A stretch of 64,000 nucleotides of DNA, from assembly GCA_022829145.1 (NCBI GenBank), contig CM040755.1, positions 22,763,563 through 22,827,562 on the forward strand, read 5' to 3'. The stretch is from Albula goreensis (taxonomy: Eukaryota; Chordata; Actinopteri; Albuliformes; Albulidae). Both the position numbers and the translations under genes were made by a program. The notes under the pieces were generated by a model. It ran no database searches, was not told the DNA's origin, and worked only from the letters and a program-made list of their open reading frames with translations. Shown here piece after piece: positions 1 through 10,209 of this stretch. The number at the start of each line of letters is the position of its first letter. The stretch's first letter is position 1.

Positions 1-822
1 TAAGCTGAACTGCCAAATTTGGCTTTTCTAGCCATAGTGGATAAATGATCACTGGTCTCATACTGTCTCATAAACTGAAACTGTAGCTTTTTAAAAGTAA
101 ATAAGTTTTGTCTAGCCAAGAAAAATTATGCGTCTATTTAAAACTGCAAATCATAAACCACAACACAAAAAGCAATGTAAAAACTTAAACACCTTGAATT
201 GTGTGCCTTGAAAGGTTGAGGATTGAAAAGTTGAGAGTTTATGTTCACACAAGAGAGGGTATGTTTGTGTTCTGGTGAGGATGGGGGTCAAGGGCATGTC
301 CTAAAAGATGCAAACAGTGTCTGGGTTAATTCCTGGTCTCTGGTCACTGTAATCCTTTCAAGGGGTTTTTCATCTCCTTATTAGAGCCAGTGGTTTGGGT
401 TACACAGCCTAATTAATATACAGTGATTGTGTTTTTTTAACAGAAACTTCAGGATCCAGTGTGTACTGCAGACTGATTCAAGGGACTATCTTCAAATGTC
501 AATCAAATAAGGGTTTGATCGTGCTGTTTATTTTTCAGCATCATCTGTGTTCATAGGTCCAGGAGTCAAGGGCTTCCAGGAAAACACAACCTCTTTTCTA
601 ATGTAACTCTTGTGATGCCACACCGACTGCATTGTGCCCTTGCTATAATACATTTGGTTGGCTGTGACCTCTAACACCTTGCCACCTGTTAGGCAGGTGA
701 CCTCCACTGTCTATCCGTAATGCCTGGGCAGGTAGACTGTTAGACAGCCCAGTCCTGTTAACATGGCGGAATGCACGTCATGAATAATAAAGGAATAAAT
801 GCTCTCTTGTTGTTTTCCCCAG
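1..822. other. Non-coding stretch with a small E-box and YY1-like cluster
   Basis: No gene is seen. The first 600 bases are AT-rich and unremarkable. At 683-699 two E-boxes face each other exactly (CACCTG, 5-base spacer, CAGGTG), with another CAGGTA at about 730. At 760-769 the plus strand reads AACATGGCGG, the reverse complement of the YY1 consensus CCGCCATNTT. These are motif matches only. The stretch lies directly upstream of the exon-like piece that starts at 823. Confidence 0.35.
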
Positions 823-1005
823 CGGCTCAGTACTCGCAATTTTAAATACCTGAAAGCTGACAGGCTCCTCCGAGGGGCTTCCATCTCTGCAGACCAGACC
901 CTGCTGCCAACCCTGAGTGACTCCTGCTATGGAGCATGTGGGTCGAGTTTGCCCAAATCCCAGTCAGCAGCTGCGGCTCCCTCTGCCCCATTGAAGACTG
1001 AATAA
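823..1005 (+). CDS. Possible terminal or internal exon, product unknown
   Basis: A good splice acceptor (tgttgttttccccag) ends at 822 and is followed by 60 open codons to TAA at 1003-1005. The encoded piece starts RLSTRNFKYLKADRLLRG and has mixed, protein-like composition, with a basic first third and a Ser/Ala/Pro-rich end (SAAAAPSAPLKTE). It could be a last coding exon. It could also be an internal exon using one of two moderate donors, at 917 (A|GTGACT) or 938 (T|GTGGGT). No family was recognised. A frame of this length can arise by chance in a GC-richer patch, so the call rests on the acceptor and composition. No clear poly(A) signal follows closely. Confidence 0.33.
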   Translation, partial: RLSTRNFKYLKADRLLRGASISADQTLLPTLSDSCYGACGSSLPKSQSAAAAPSAPLKTE

Positions 1006-1199
1006 GGGAAGGAAAAAGAGTAGACTCTCATACATATTCATAGGAGATGCTGAATGTTATGTTTACCTGTCAAGGTCGTGATTAGGGTGAACTGTGATCA
1101 CCTATGATATTGAACCCCTCCACCCCCAGCACCCCCCTTCCGCTGCCACCATCCTGAAGAGCGTCAAGAGAGAGGCAGTCAACAAAACCACTCAACAGC

Positions 1200-1430
1200 A
1201 AATCATTTGATTTCCCTCTTCCTAGCTGCCGTTATTCGTACTGATACATCCCTGCATTACAATGGTAGCTCATAATGAATTCTGTTAAATTAAAGATCGT
1301 ATTGTTATGCTGTCTTCGGTGCCTTTGATCGGGATGCCAAATTATGGAGGATAATTTTCTCTTTTTTTTTCCTTTTTTGAGAGTGAACAAAAGGAAGTTT
1401 CTACAGATTCGAAGGAGGTGACACACTGGT
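1200..1430. promoter_or_regulatory. Candidate conserved non-coding element
   Basis: Complex non-repetitive sequence with several ATTA/TAAT cores (AATGAATTCTGTTAAATTAAAG near 1275), CpGs kept in an AT-rich setting, and no splice-flanked open frame. This texture is typical of vertebrate developmental enhancers. Conservation is inferred, not observed. Confidence 0.3.
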
Positions 1431-3699
1431 GACAGATTTCTTCTTTAAAAAAATGTTGTTCCATGATTATGACTATACACTCTGCATTTTTAATGCTTCC
1501 ACCCCCATCCCTACCCTCCTGCTTTAGTTCTTTTTTAAATAGAAATGGGTTGACTCAATTGCAAATGTCACCCTGGAATATTTAACCCGACTAGAAGTGT
1601 GTTGACTCCTCTTATAAGAAATGACAGATGAGGGCCCAATCTGTCTTCATCGGCAAAGATGCGCAGAGACAAGTGCGCCTCTCTCTAACTAGTGCACCAG
1701 ACTAAAAATAAGTAAATAAACAACCTAACATGCTAGGGGGCTAGGGGTATGTGCTTGTGGGGGAGGGGGCTGATGCTTATGTGGTTGCTTTTTTCATAAA
1801 CAATATATGAGTTGCTTTTTGCAAGTCAAATCCTTGAAGAGTCATTGCTGGCATTCCTCTTGGTGCTTCAAGGATAGAGACAGGAAAGAATCGTTGGGTA
1901 TTAATGAGCAGAAGATGGATGCATTTAAGAAGATAACAGTGGACATAAAGTCCCATTCCAGCCCCCACATCTCCCAAAATGTTCCCTGTGTTTCATCAGC
2001 CTGTGGACTTGAGTCCTTTCTCTTTAGTGCCATGGTCCATAGACATTTTTGCAGGCAGAATTAACTTCCTCACATGCACAAATATTTGCTTTCATCCTTC
2101 CAGAATTCTGGAATTGATCTGAAAAGGCCCTTCTCTGTATGAATGACTGGTGGGTGAACTGGAATTAGTATTGTGCTGAGAAAAAAAAATATTGTGCAAT
2201 AAGTTGTGCAATGAACTGAACAAGTCTGAATCAGTCTCGTAATGGTTAGATGTAAAAGTGGAAAAAATAGAATTAATCAGCATGACTGACAAAAAACTCA
2301 ATCATCACTGTTTTTTCTACGGCTTCTTTGGGGGAAAGATGTCATTCTGCGTCACCATTGTTTACTGGCCGTTGTCAGAAATGGTGTCTCCTTGCGCACA
2401 CCTTCATGTGACCAGACATAAGCTTGTGCCTGGATAACGTTGAGCTTTCACTAACCAATCCTTGTTGGGACCATTGACTGCACCTGTGACTGACTATGGC
2501 CTGCCTGTCCAGCCAAGCGCAGCCCCACGCTCACCTCCCCATCTTTGCTCATGTACTACACAGGTACTCAAGGTTTATTCTCCTGCTTACCACACATCCT
2601 CTCTCATCTCACACACCAGTGGAGCGCGTTTCTGAGGGCCGCCGGATGACATCACTTGGACAAAGTGCCGTGTGCCGTTTTCTGCATTCCTCCTCATGCT
2701 CCACATTTTCTGCATGCTTGTCTTCATCATCATAATTCACATCTTTCCCCCTTAGATTTATTTATTTATTTATCTACTCAACTGCTTCTGAAATTACATT
2801 TTTTACAGTTAAGAAGATTTGTAGAACATCTTCCTCATACTCATTCTTTTCTTTTGCTTTACTCAAGTGTCCTCTTTCCCATCTGTACTACAGGACTGTG
2901 TGAGTCTGAGGGAAATTTGTTTTCAGTTCAATCTCAATTATCAATGGAACATTTAATTTTCACCCTCACTTTCACAAACGAGTTTATCAACTGGGATTAC
3001 TCCCAGTTGCCAGTAACTGAAGGTACCCTCTGATTTACCTAGTAATGTATGAGTACCCTGCCTCCTGTAAAGACTCTGGTCTCTGACTGTATCTGTCCGC
3101 TCTGTGTTGAACCCATTGCAGTGATCCTCTCTCTTTCTGCTACTTTGATGTAATGTTCCAAACGTTTCTGATGCCTAGTGTTTTGTATGAAATGAAACCC
3201 TCCCTCACTGGGTGACACTATGACTAATCATACACTGGCACTCCTGGGTGACCAGCAACCAGCACCAGGGCTGGATCCCAGTCTGTGGTGAGCATCACTG
3301 CTCTGAGAAACAGTTCCTTTGCTGGGTGAACCTCCTGGATGCCTACAGTTTCCTGCTCATTGCTCTGTGTACATTAGACATGGCTGTTGAATAACCGTCA
3401 GTGTTGGATTTGCTAGTACTCCTGTGTAGCTGCAAACCAACTGATGACAGTATCGCCATGGTGGGCTGGGGATTCTGTGGATGTATTTCACATGCCTGCT
3501 GTCATCTTGTGCTTTGGTTTACAAAAACAATCCTTAATTCTCCTAAAAACCAAACCAGTAACAGAGAGAAAAATATCACCAGTGAAGCAGTTCCACACAA
3601 GGGCCCTCTGTGAATCAGTGTCTGGTCACGCATTGATAGATTGGAAAAGCAGTTTGTTCTACCAAATTTAACAATGATATATCATTATCACAACTTTGG
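1431..3699. other. AT-rich non-coding stretch
   Basis: No supported gene. It holds poly(T)-containing and pyrimidine-rich sequence and a short TTTA run near 2758-2772. Several 60-125 codon frames here (for example 1807-2064 and 2656-3033) lack splice signals and protein-like composition and look like chance. Confidence 0.4.
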
Positions 3700-4010
3700 G
3701 GGAAATCTATAAAATCAATGGGGCTGTGGGTCGAGCAGGATTAGCATTACCGCCGCGCTGAGAGGGTGTCACAGCGTGCGGAGTATGGATTGAGTCGCTG
3801 CCCAGATCAATGGCATTTGTGGACACTAGGCTCAATAACAAAGCTTCCTTGAGCAGAGAAGGAAAAGAAAGAAATAGATGTAAAAAGCAAATTTGCCTGG
3901 AGAAGAGCTAATATTCTGAGAGCGGCTAGGTAAACTCTGGCTCTGTAGCTCCTGGCAGAGGAGAGAGAGAGAGGGCTGGGGAGGAAGGGACAGATAGATT
4001 CGTCAGCTGA
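3700..4010. promoter_or_regulatory. Candidate conserved non-coding element
   Basis: A CpG-containing island begins with AAATCTATAAAATCAATGG and continues through GGATTAGCATTACCGCCGCG, GATTGAGTCG and AGATCAATGGCATTTG. It carries GATTA/ATTA homeodomain cores and two ATCAATGG words about 100 bases apart (near 3712 and 3805). No coding frame with splice sites is present. Regulatory function is inference from texture. Confidence 0.4.
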
Positions 4011-5539
4011 ATAATACAAGGGGTAGGTATTGTTATTAATATCCTCTCCTTATTGTAATTGGCAGAAAAGAATAACGAACATAAAACACGTCAGTTTTAT
4101 AGAATGCATGTTTTGGGGCCATGTTAAGCTCGTATCTGATACAGTATATATTTCATAACAAACTTTCATAAATAGATAGAAAATGCATTTGTCCTGGTTC
4201 ATTATCATTTTCTTGGAAAATACAATTCAATTATCGTTTAGGAATATGACTCACAGGGCAAATGTTTATTGGTCAATAAAGAATGAGCATGCAGAGGGGC
4301 TGTGAAAAAGGCCAGCCAGATGTTTTGCTCAGATTTTATTTTGTCATAGACCAATCTCAGCTGCAGTGTAAACACTACCATGCGGTCCCATACCCAGGAC
4401 ACTTCTCCGCACAGACATGGGCAGGAGAGCAGCCATTTTCCTCAGAGGCTCCTGGTGAACCTCGGGTCCTCTAACTTCCTGTTCAAAAGTCATGTCAGAA
4501 ATCTCAGGAGAGAACCTTTCTTTGTAAATGGGGATATAGTATATGGAATAATTTCAGTGGCAGTTATCTCTGAAGGGCTTTATTGGGATATGATAGGGTG
4601 AGCCAGAATGGCTGTTTGTGTGTGCTTGCTTTCTTCATGTAATAGGGCAAATGTAAAGCAGCCCTGTCATAACAGAAACTGTAAACTCTTCACTTCCTGT
4701 TTTGTTCTGTTCTGTGATTCAAATCTCAGTTAACATACAGTAGATTGTCAATTCCCTTTAATTCTCATCAAATCTAATGCTCTTTGCATTGTTTAGCTTC
4801 TGGATACATCTTGATGTAACTTATGGACAAGACATATGGAAATATGTCATTTCATGTCCACATGGCTAACATCCATTTGATTTCCATAAGACGGACACAT
4901 GTCGTTTAATGTCTTACAGTGTTTTCCACATTCAAAATGTACACATGTAAACTATTTGTATACATTCAAATATGTACTACTTGGAATTTAATTCTTCATG
5001 ACTTATTTCTGCTGCTGTATATTAGGTTGTAGTATTTCTGAGTTTAGTTTAAACTGTTTGACCACACTGCTGCATTAACAGTTGATATCATTTCTAAAAT
5101 ACTGTAGCTTTTTAATGTGTCACTTAAGATGAATAGGCTTTGTTTAAAGCATAAAAAATGTTCCTTATAAAGTGCTGTCAGGGTTCTCTTTAAATCATAT
5201 TACTGAAAATTAGCTATGTTAATTTTCAGTGGGTAGTACAGTCATAAAGCCCTCCATCAATCATTCGCCCTGAGGTCTATATACGACTTATTTGCATATC
5301 AAAAGAATTTTGATGTTTCATATACAATGAATGAGTGAAAATGTGCAACCCACTCAAATTGAAATGTCATGACAAACCGAGGCATTCCTGGGGTTTTTGT
5401 TGTAAAGAGCATGGGCATACCAATTAAACAATAATCCTTGAACATTCGGTGTGCTGCTGATGGAAGTTGTGCTGTAGTTTCCGTTAACTCAATCGCAGTC
5501 AAGTGAAGCCTCCAAACTTGAAGACTTGAATTACTTGAA
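4011..5539. other. AT-rich non-coding stretch with an octamer site
   Basis: No gene is supported. An octamer-like word (TTATTTGCATATC) lies near 5288-5300, a classical POU-factor site. The rest is AT-rich with ATG/CAT-rich words at 4830-4910. Confidence 0.35.
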
Positions 5540-5760
5540 GGTAAGTAAGATATGCAAGTAAGTGAAGAGAAAAAGTGAAAAATGTGGAGATTTCAGGGAG
5601 AGGTGAAAGAAAGATTTGAGAGGAAGAGTAAGATGGGAAAATTAGAGAAAAAATGTAAGATGTGTATGTTTCTTGAGGGAAAAAAGGAAATGCAGATTAG
5701 AGAATGAAACTTGAGAGGAGTCTGGGAAAAAGACATAAAGAGAGAGCTATAATGAGAAGC
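5540..5760. repeat. Degenerate polypurine tract
   Basis: About 220 bases are very largely A and G on the plus strand (GTAAGTAAG, GAGAGGTGAAAG, GAGAGGAAGAG words) with only scattered pyrimidines. It looks like a decayed simple repeat and has no coding meaning. Confidence 0.55.
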
Positions 5761-5879
5761 CTAACTACTTTGGGTAGTCTTTCCCCATTTTTTTACTCCT
5801 CTATTTAGACACAGATGAGAGAAAGAAAGCAAGAGCCATAATTAAACAGCTTAATGAGTTTGTAGGTCTTTTGTAAGCA

Positions 5880-6240
5880 GGTTTGTATTTAAAGGAAAGG
5901 AGTTTTTATAGGGCAAAAAAATCTTCCCTTTCAATGCTGTCAAAGAAGTTTCTGGTGGAGCAGTTATCGCAGCATGTGAAATTGCTCCAGCTCGAGAAAT
6001 AATTTGGATTTTTCTCTACCAGAGTGCAGCAAAACAATGGAAGCCCCCACCCCAGTCTAATTTGCCTTGCTAGGGTCTCTCTGGGTGGCGGGTCCATAGG
6101 GACAGAGAACTCCGTTTCTCTATAGGGAGGGTTTTGAGGGGTGGTGATGGTGGTGGGGGTGATCGAGCCTGCTAGCAATTTCGACCAAAATGCTGCAATT
6201 GTCCCTAGATTGAACAGTACGCAGAAGTGGTGCTCATTTT
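5880..6240. promoter_or_regulatory. Candidate conserved non-coding element
   Basis: Complex sequence between AT-rich flanks (AAATCTTCCCTTTCAATGC, TTATCGCAGCATGTGAAATT, CTCGAGAAATAATTTGG). A minus-strand frame (5906-6253) is open but has no splice boundaries or domain, so an enhancer-type element is preferred. Confidence 0.33.
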
Positions 6241-7225
6241 TCCCAGTTTTCATTATCGTTCCCCTATTTACTCATCTTTGTCTCAAAAGGGGGAAGAACC
6301 AAAGTCTTCTAAGCCTGCCTTTAATGCGAATGTAGCGTTTTTAACACAAAATGCAGCTCTGACTGGGCAGTTAAAAACCAAGGGAACATAGCAATGTGTA
6401 TAAATGAGTACTCTTCCAGTTTCCATTGTGATTACACAAAAATTTAGCCCCATGATTTCTTCATCTTACATTTGTTGAGTGGCCGAATATTTTTTCCTTT
6501 AAGTTGTATGATTTTTTAATATCTGAACAACATGTATCCCACCCGTCTCACCTAAAAACAACTTCTACAATAAAAAGATTCATTATGTTACATGAACAAG
6601 GTAAAAATGTAAATATGGATTTACATTTTGAAAGTTAATTTGAAAAGGATCTCCTTAAGATCCATTTTCATTCTATGAAATAAGAGCCTGCAATATAGTT
6701 TTCCTGTCAGTCATTACCTAAACGTTCCCCTTGTTTACAAGTGTTTCACAAAGCATTGAAGCTGCCAAAAACTATGGCTTGGTCTGTTTGATAAAAGTAC
6801 AATTTCTGTAGTTCATTATCAATTATGGATATACTGTACCTCCCAGCTCTGGCACATTTGATCACCTGAATGTGACTCATGTTACATATCCTATTTTTCA
6901 CCCTCAAAGGTCCAGCTCTTGATAAATTTCAGTGAACATATTACAACAATGTACATGCCTAGAAATTCAATGGTTAAGGACTATAGAACAGCTGATGACT
7001 ATACAGTGGCCAAATGGAAAAGGATAATGTACACAGGACTTACTAGTTCTGATTACTATTGATTACTATGTTGGGTATTTAGCATAGGATTTATACACAG
7101 TGAGCAGTTGTGATTACTGGTACGCTTTACTGGTACAACTATCGCATTTTAATTTCTTGGTTTTCGTCCTTTGCCTTTGCCATGATAACCGTGCATGTAT
7201 TCATCACAAAACTTCACAGCTCTTT
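6241..7225. other. AT-rich non-coding stretch
   Basis: Nothing recognisable: no splice-flanked frame, no repeat longer than short homopolymers, no clear motif cluster. Confidence 0.4.
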
Positions 7226-7740
7226 CATTATATTACATTACATTAATGACATTTGTTAGACACTCTTATCCAGAGAGACAAGGCAAAGTGCATAAGAATG
7301 GTACGAAAAGTCATAACCCTAGAGAGGGGTAAAGTATCAAGTTCCAAAGGTGATCAAATAGATTAGGACTCCCCTACCGACTATCTAAGGAGAAAATAAA
7401 CAACAGCCTAGGTTAAAAACAAATCAGGTAAAACAAGAGCAACAAGGGTAGAGCCATTTACAAAGAGCAAGGGAGGGGAGGGGAGAGGTGCAGCCTGAAG
7501 AGGTGAGTCTTCAGTCTGCGCTCGAAGGTGGCCAGTGTCTCTGCCATTCTGACCTCCACGGGACGGTCATTCCACCACCGGGGGGCCCAGACAGACAGCA
7601 GACGTGACCTGGAAGTGCAGGAGCGGAGAGTGGGTGGCATCAGGCGACCAGAGGTGGCAGAATGGAGGAGTCTGGCAGGAGTGTAGGGTCTGATGATCTT
7701 TCCAGAGCAACCCTCTTGCTCCACTATCCACTGCACACCG
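7226..7740 (-). mobile_element. L2-like LINE, 3' end of ORF2 plus tail (decayed)
   Basis: The minus strand encodes an ORF2 C-terminus (7736-7458) with the phrases RLLSVWAPRWWNDRPVEVR and ETLATFERRLKTHLFRL. This matches the WAPxxWNxLPxxVR...FxxxLKTHLFR ending common to fish L2/CR1-type non-LTR retrotransposons. Downstream on that strand (toward 7226) the 3' tail reads, on the plus strand, ATTACATTACATTAATGACA then CACTCTTATCCAGAGAGAC, the familiar fish L2 tail. Only the 3' end is present, as expected from 5' truncation during target-primed insertion. It is inactive: no reverse transcriptase core or endonuclease. The exact clade within the L2/CR1 group is not certain. Confidence 0.8.
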
Positions 7741-8784
7741 ACTCTCTTCTGTCCTACCTTTTACCTTCTTCCTTCAACTTGGCCCCCTTTACAGATGTTG
7801 ACATATCTGAACTTCCACCTACCATCTGAACCATCCATGTGTGTCCTTGACCCTATTCTGTCACGCCTTCTCCATGATCAACTGACTACGGTTCCACAGG
7901 CTAGTTTCCCTTAGATTCCAGGAGGCCCAAGTCACACTACTGCTAAATAAGTAAAATCTTGTCAGTTTTGCCACCTATGTATATTGACCAAATTGTACTT
8001 CCATTTCTTTTGGAGCAAATTGAATCGAACAAGCTTGCTCACTTCTTCTCACAGAAAAACCCTTTTGCCCCCTTCCTGTCTGATGTCAGAAGTGGTCACT
8101 CGCTTAAACAATATTCCATCTCTTTCTCTGTAGTGGCGGTGAGTCTGGTGTGCAGATTAATTCTATATGACATCCACCCATGGCACCCAAAGCTCCTGTT
8201 CCTGGCCCTGGTACTCTCAAGCCATCACTTCTGTTATTTCCTTCTTATGGTCTCTCTGCCTGTGCCACCAAACCCCTGCAGCTAATGTGACTTGTTTGCA
8301 CTCTTCTCAAATGTGCTCATGTCACGCCCCTCCTCATCTCACTTCACTGGCTACCTGTTACAGCTTGCATCAAGTTTAAAACCCTGCTGCTTGCCTGAAG
8401 GGCAGTGCATGGAGCAACAGCATTGTGTCCCCTAACAGTCTTCAAACCTTACGGCCTGGCCAGATCTCTTTGTTCTGCAATCTCTAGGTGACTGACTGCC
8501 CCCTCCCTGAGTGTTCACACCTCCTAGTCACAATTTCTGCCTGAACTGGCCCCTCAGTGGACAAACAAAATTCCCATCGTAGTAAGGACAGGTAAATTCT
8601 GGTGCAAACTGAAAGCCCATCTCTTCAGACTAAATCTTGGTTCCCTTTCCTACAGCCTCCCTCTGGCACTGTTTTTTTCTGTTTCATGTTTTTCTTAAGG
8701 CTTGTTATTGATGCATTCTGTGCATATTCATGATTTGTATTTTGGTTCTGGTTGGTGTAGGTCACTTGTCTTAGTGCTTTAGTG

Positions 8785-8828
<44 letters not shown>

Positions 8829-8960
8829 TGGTTTGGGAACATTGTTAGCCAGGTCTGGCATTATTGCTCATGTTAATATGATGGATGCACTTATGTTTTC
8901 CCACATTGTATGTCACTCTAGATAAGGCCATCTGTTAATTCACTGTAATGCAATGTAGTG
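7741..8960 (+). mobile_element. L2-like LINE, 3' part with stops, plus strand
   Basis: A second, more decayed element reads in the opposite direction to its neighbour. Near 7850 the phrase CVLDPILSRLLHDQ matches the CxLDPxPxxLL segment at the start of L2-type reverse transcriptases. At 8310-8660 a stop-interrupted frame gives LISLHWLPV, IKFKTLLLA, a degraded LAPQW-type motif and KLKAHLFRLN, the usual order of an ORF2 C-terminus. The 3' tail at about 8908-8960 includes TCACTCTAGATAAGGCCATC and ends TGTAATGCAATGTAGTG. Stop codons and gaps show it is a fossil. A CA microsatellite grew inside its 3' untranslated part. Whether 7741-7960 belongs to the same insertion is less certain. Confidence 0.7.
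8783..8824. repeat. (TA)n(CA)n microsatellite
   Basis: Compound repeat of TATATATA followed by about 16 CA units, inside the 3' untranslated part of the plus-strand LINE fossil. Confidence 0.9.
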
Positions 8961-9639
8961 TTTCATCCCTGTCCTTCAGCCAAACTCCACCTGTCTACAA
9001 ATACACATTGAACATAGAGGGAAGAATGTTCCTCTGAAGGGCTCTTCAGAGAAGGAGACAAAATGTTATCATCTATTCAAACATATATGAATCCTGTGTA
9101 TGATTTTTAAATGATAGAACGAAACAAGAATTGGAAACCATTTATTTTTTTAATAAAGATGGACCTTGAAGTTAAATGTGATTTTTTTGCTTTGCATTGT
9201 CCAGCCTATTATATGATGAATTTAGGAGGCTTCGCAGAGCATCACTAATGTCCAAATGGAGATCAAAAGGGTAACGGGGGGAACAATTTCAAATTTTTGA
9301 TTGCCTGAAACTAGAACAAAAGGCCCAAGGACTTTGGTTTTCATGGCTGTGCCTCAAAACCAGAACACCTTAATGGCTGTACTCTGGGTTCTTTGGGTGG
9401 TTTCAGCGAAACCAAAAACATTTAGCTTCTTCTGACTCACTCTCATTCCTACCTTTACTGTGTGCTTGCTCTCTGTCTCTCTCTGTCTTTCTCTGTTTTC
9501 TTCCTCCGAACACAAGCAAGAAGTCTGGAGAGAGGCAAAAAGTTTTTTTCTTTGGCACTGGGACCCCCCTCTTGGGCAATGGCTACAGATAAATTTGTCT
9601 GTAAGATTTAATTTTTCTTTTCTTCAAACTTAATTACTG
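8961..9639. other. Non-coding stretch
   Basis: No gene seen. A CT-rich tract lies at about 9465-9505. The segment at 9220-9420 is less repetitive and may be the weak edge of the regulatory-looking island that follows. Confidence 0.35.
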
Positions 9640-9975
9640 ATACTTCTTGGTAATACGTGGCTGATTCGAAGGAGATAATTAGTTGGGATATTGAAGAGGG
9701 CCTCCGGGGGCCTGAGGCCTGGCAGAACAGTGAGAGGCGAATGAGGGTAGACACCATCTTTTCAAATTATGCTTGGGGGCGAGTGCTCCCAGGCAGCTTA
9801 AGCAGCAAAGGCCTGGTAATTAAATTGTAATTTAACCTGCCGAGTCGGGAGCCAGAGGGCCAGGGCGGGCAGGGGTTGGAAGCCCACCAACAGGATTTAC
9901 ACTTAATGAAATAATAAAGCAACACTGCGGCGTTATTCACCACGCTGGAGATGCCTGCCTCCCCACTCTTTATAT
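9640..9975. promoter_or_regulatory. Strong candidate conserved non-coding element
   Basis: Sharp island of complex sequence with homeodomain words in series: GGAGATAATTAGTTGGG, CTGGTAATTAAATTGTAATT and CACTTAATGAAATAATAAAG, mixed with GC-rich pieces (GGGCCTCCGGGGGCCTGAGG, a near-palindrome near 9698) and CpGs such as GGCGTTATTCACCACG. There is no splice-flanked frame. Dense TAATTA cores in GC-rich context are the hallmark of deeply conserved vertebrate developmental enhancers. Conservation itself is inferred. Confidence 0.5.
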
Positions 9976-10063
9976 CTGCCTTTCCCTCATCATTACGTGC
10001 TATGGGGGGAAACGGGTGGGGAGGGGGGCATTTGAAGGGTTTTCATCTGCATCTAAATTTTGC

Positions 10064-10154
10064 TTGTGTGTGTGTGTGTGTGTGTGTGTGATTGTATGTC
10101 TGCACACTTGCCTTTAGTTTGAATGTGTGTAGAGCTGTGTATGTGTGTGTGGAG

Positions 10155-10206
<52 letters not shown>
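10064..10206. repeat. (GT)n microsatellites, three blocks
   Basis: GT runs at 10064-10090 and 10159-10206 with a degenerate GT-rich piece between. The open minus-strand frames here are only TH repeats. Confidence 0.9.

Positions 10207-10209
<3 letters not shown>

Noticed and set aside
2656-3033. 125-codon plus-strand frame
   Set aside because: No splice boundaries and low-information Leu/Ser/His-rich composition.
7693-8379. Three short plus-strand frames
   Set aside because: Frames inside a decayed LINE; assigned to the mobile element instead of host genes.
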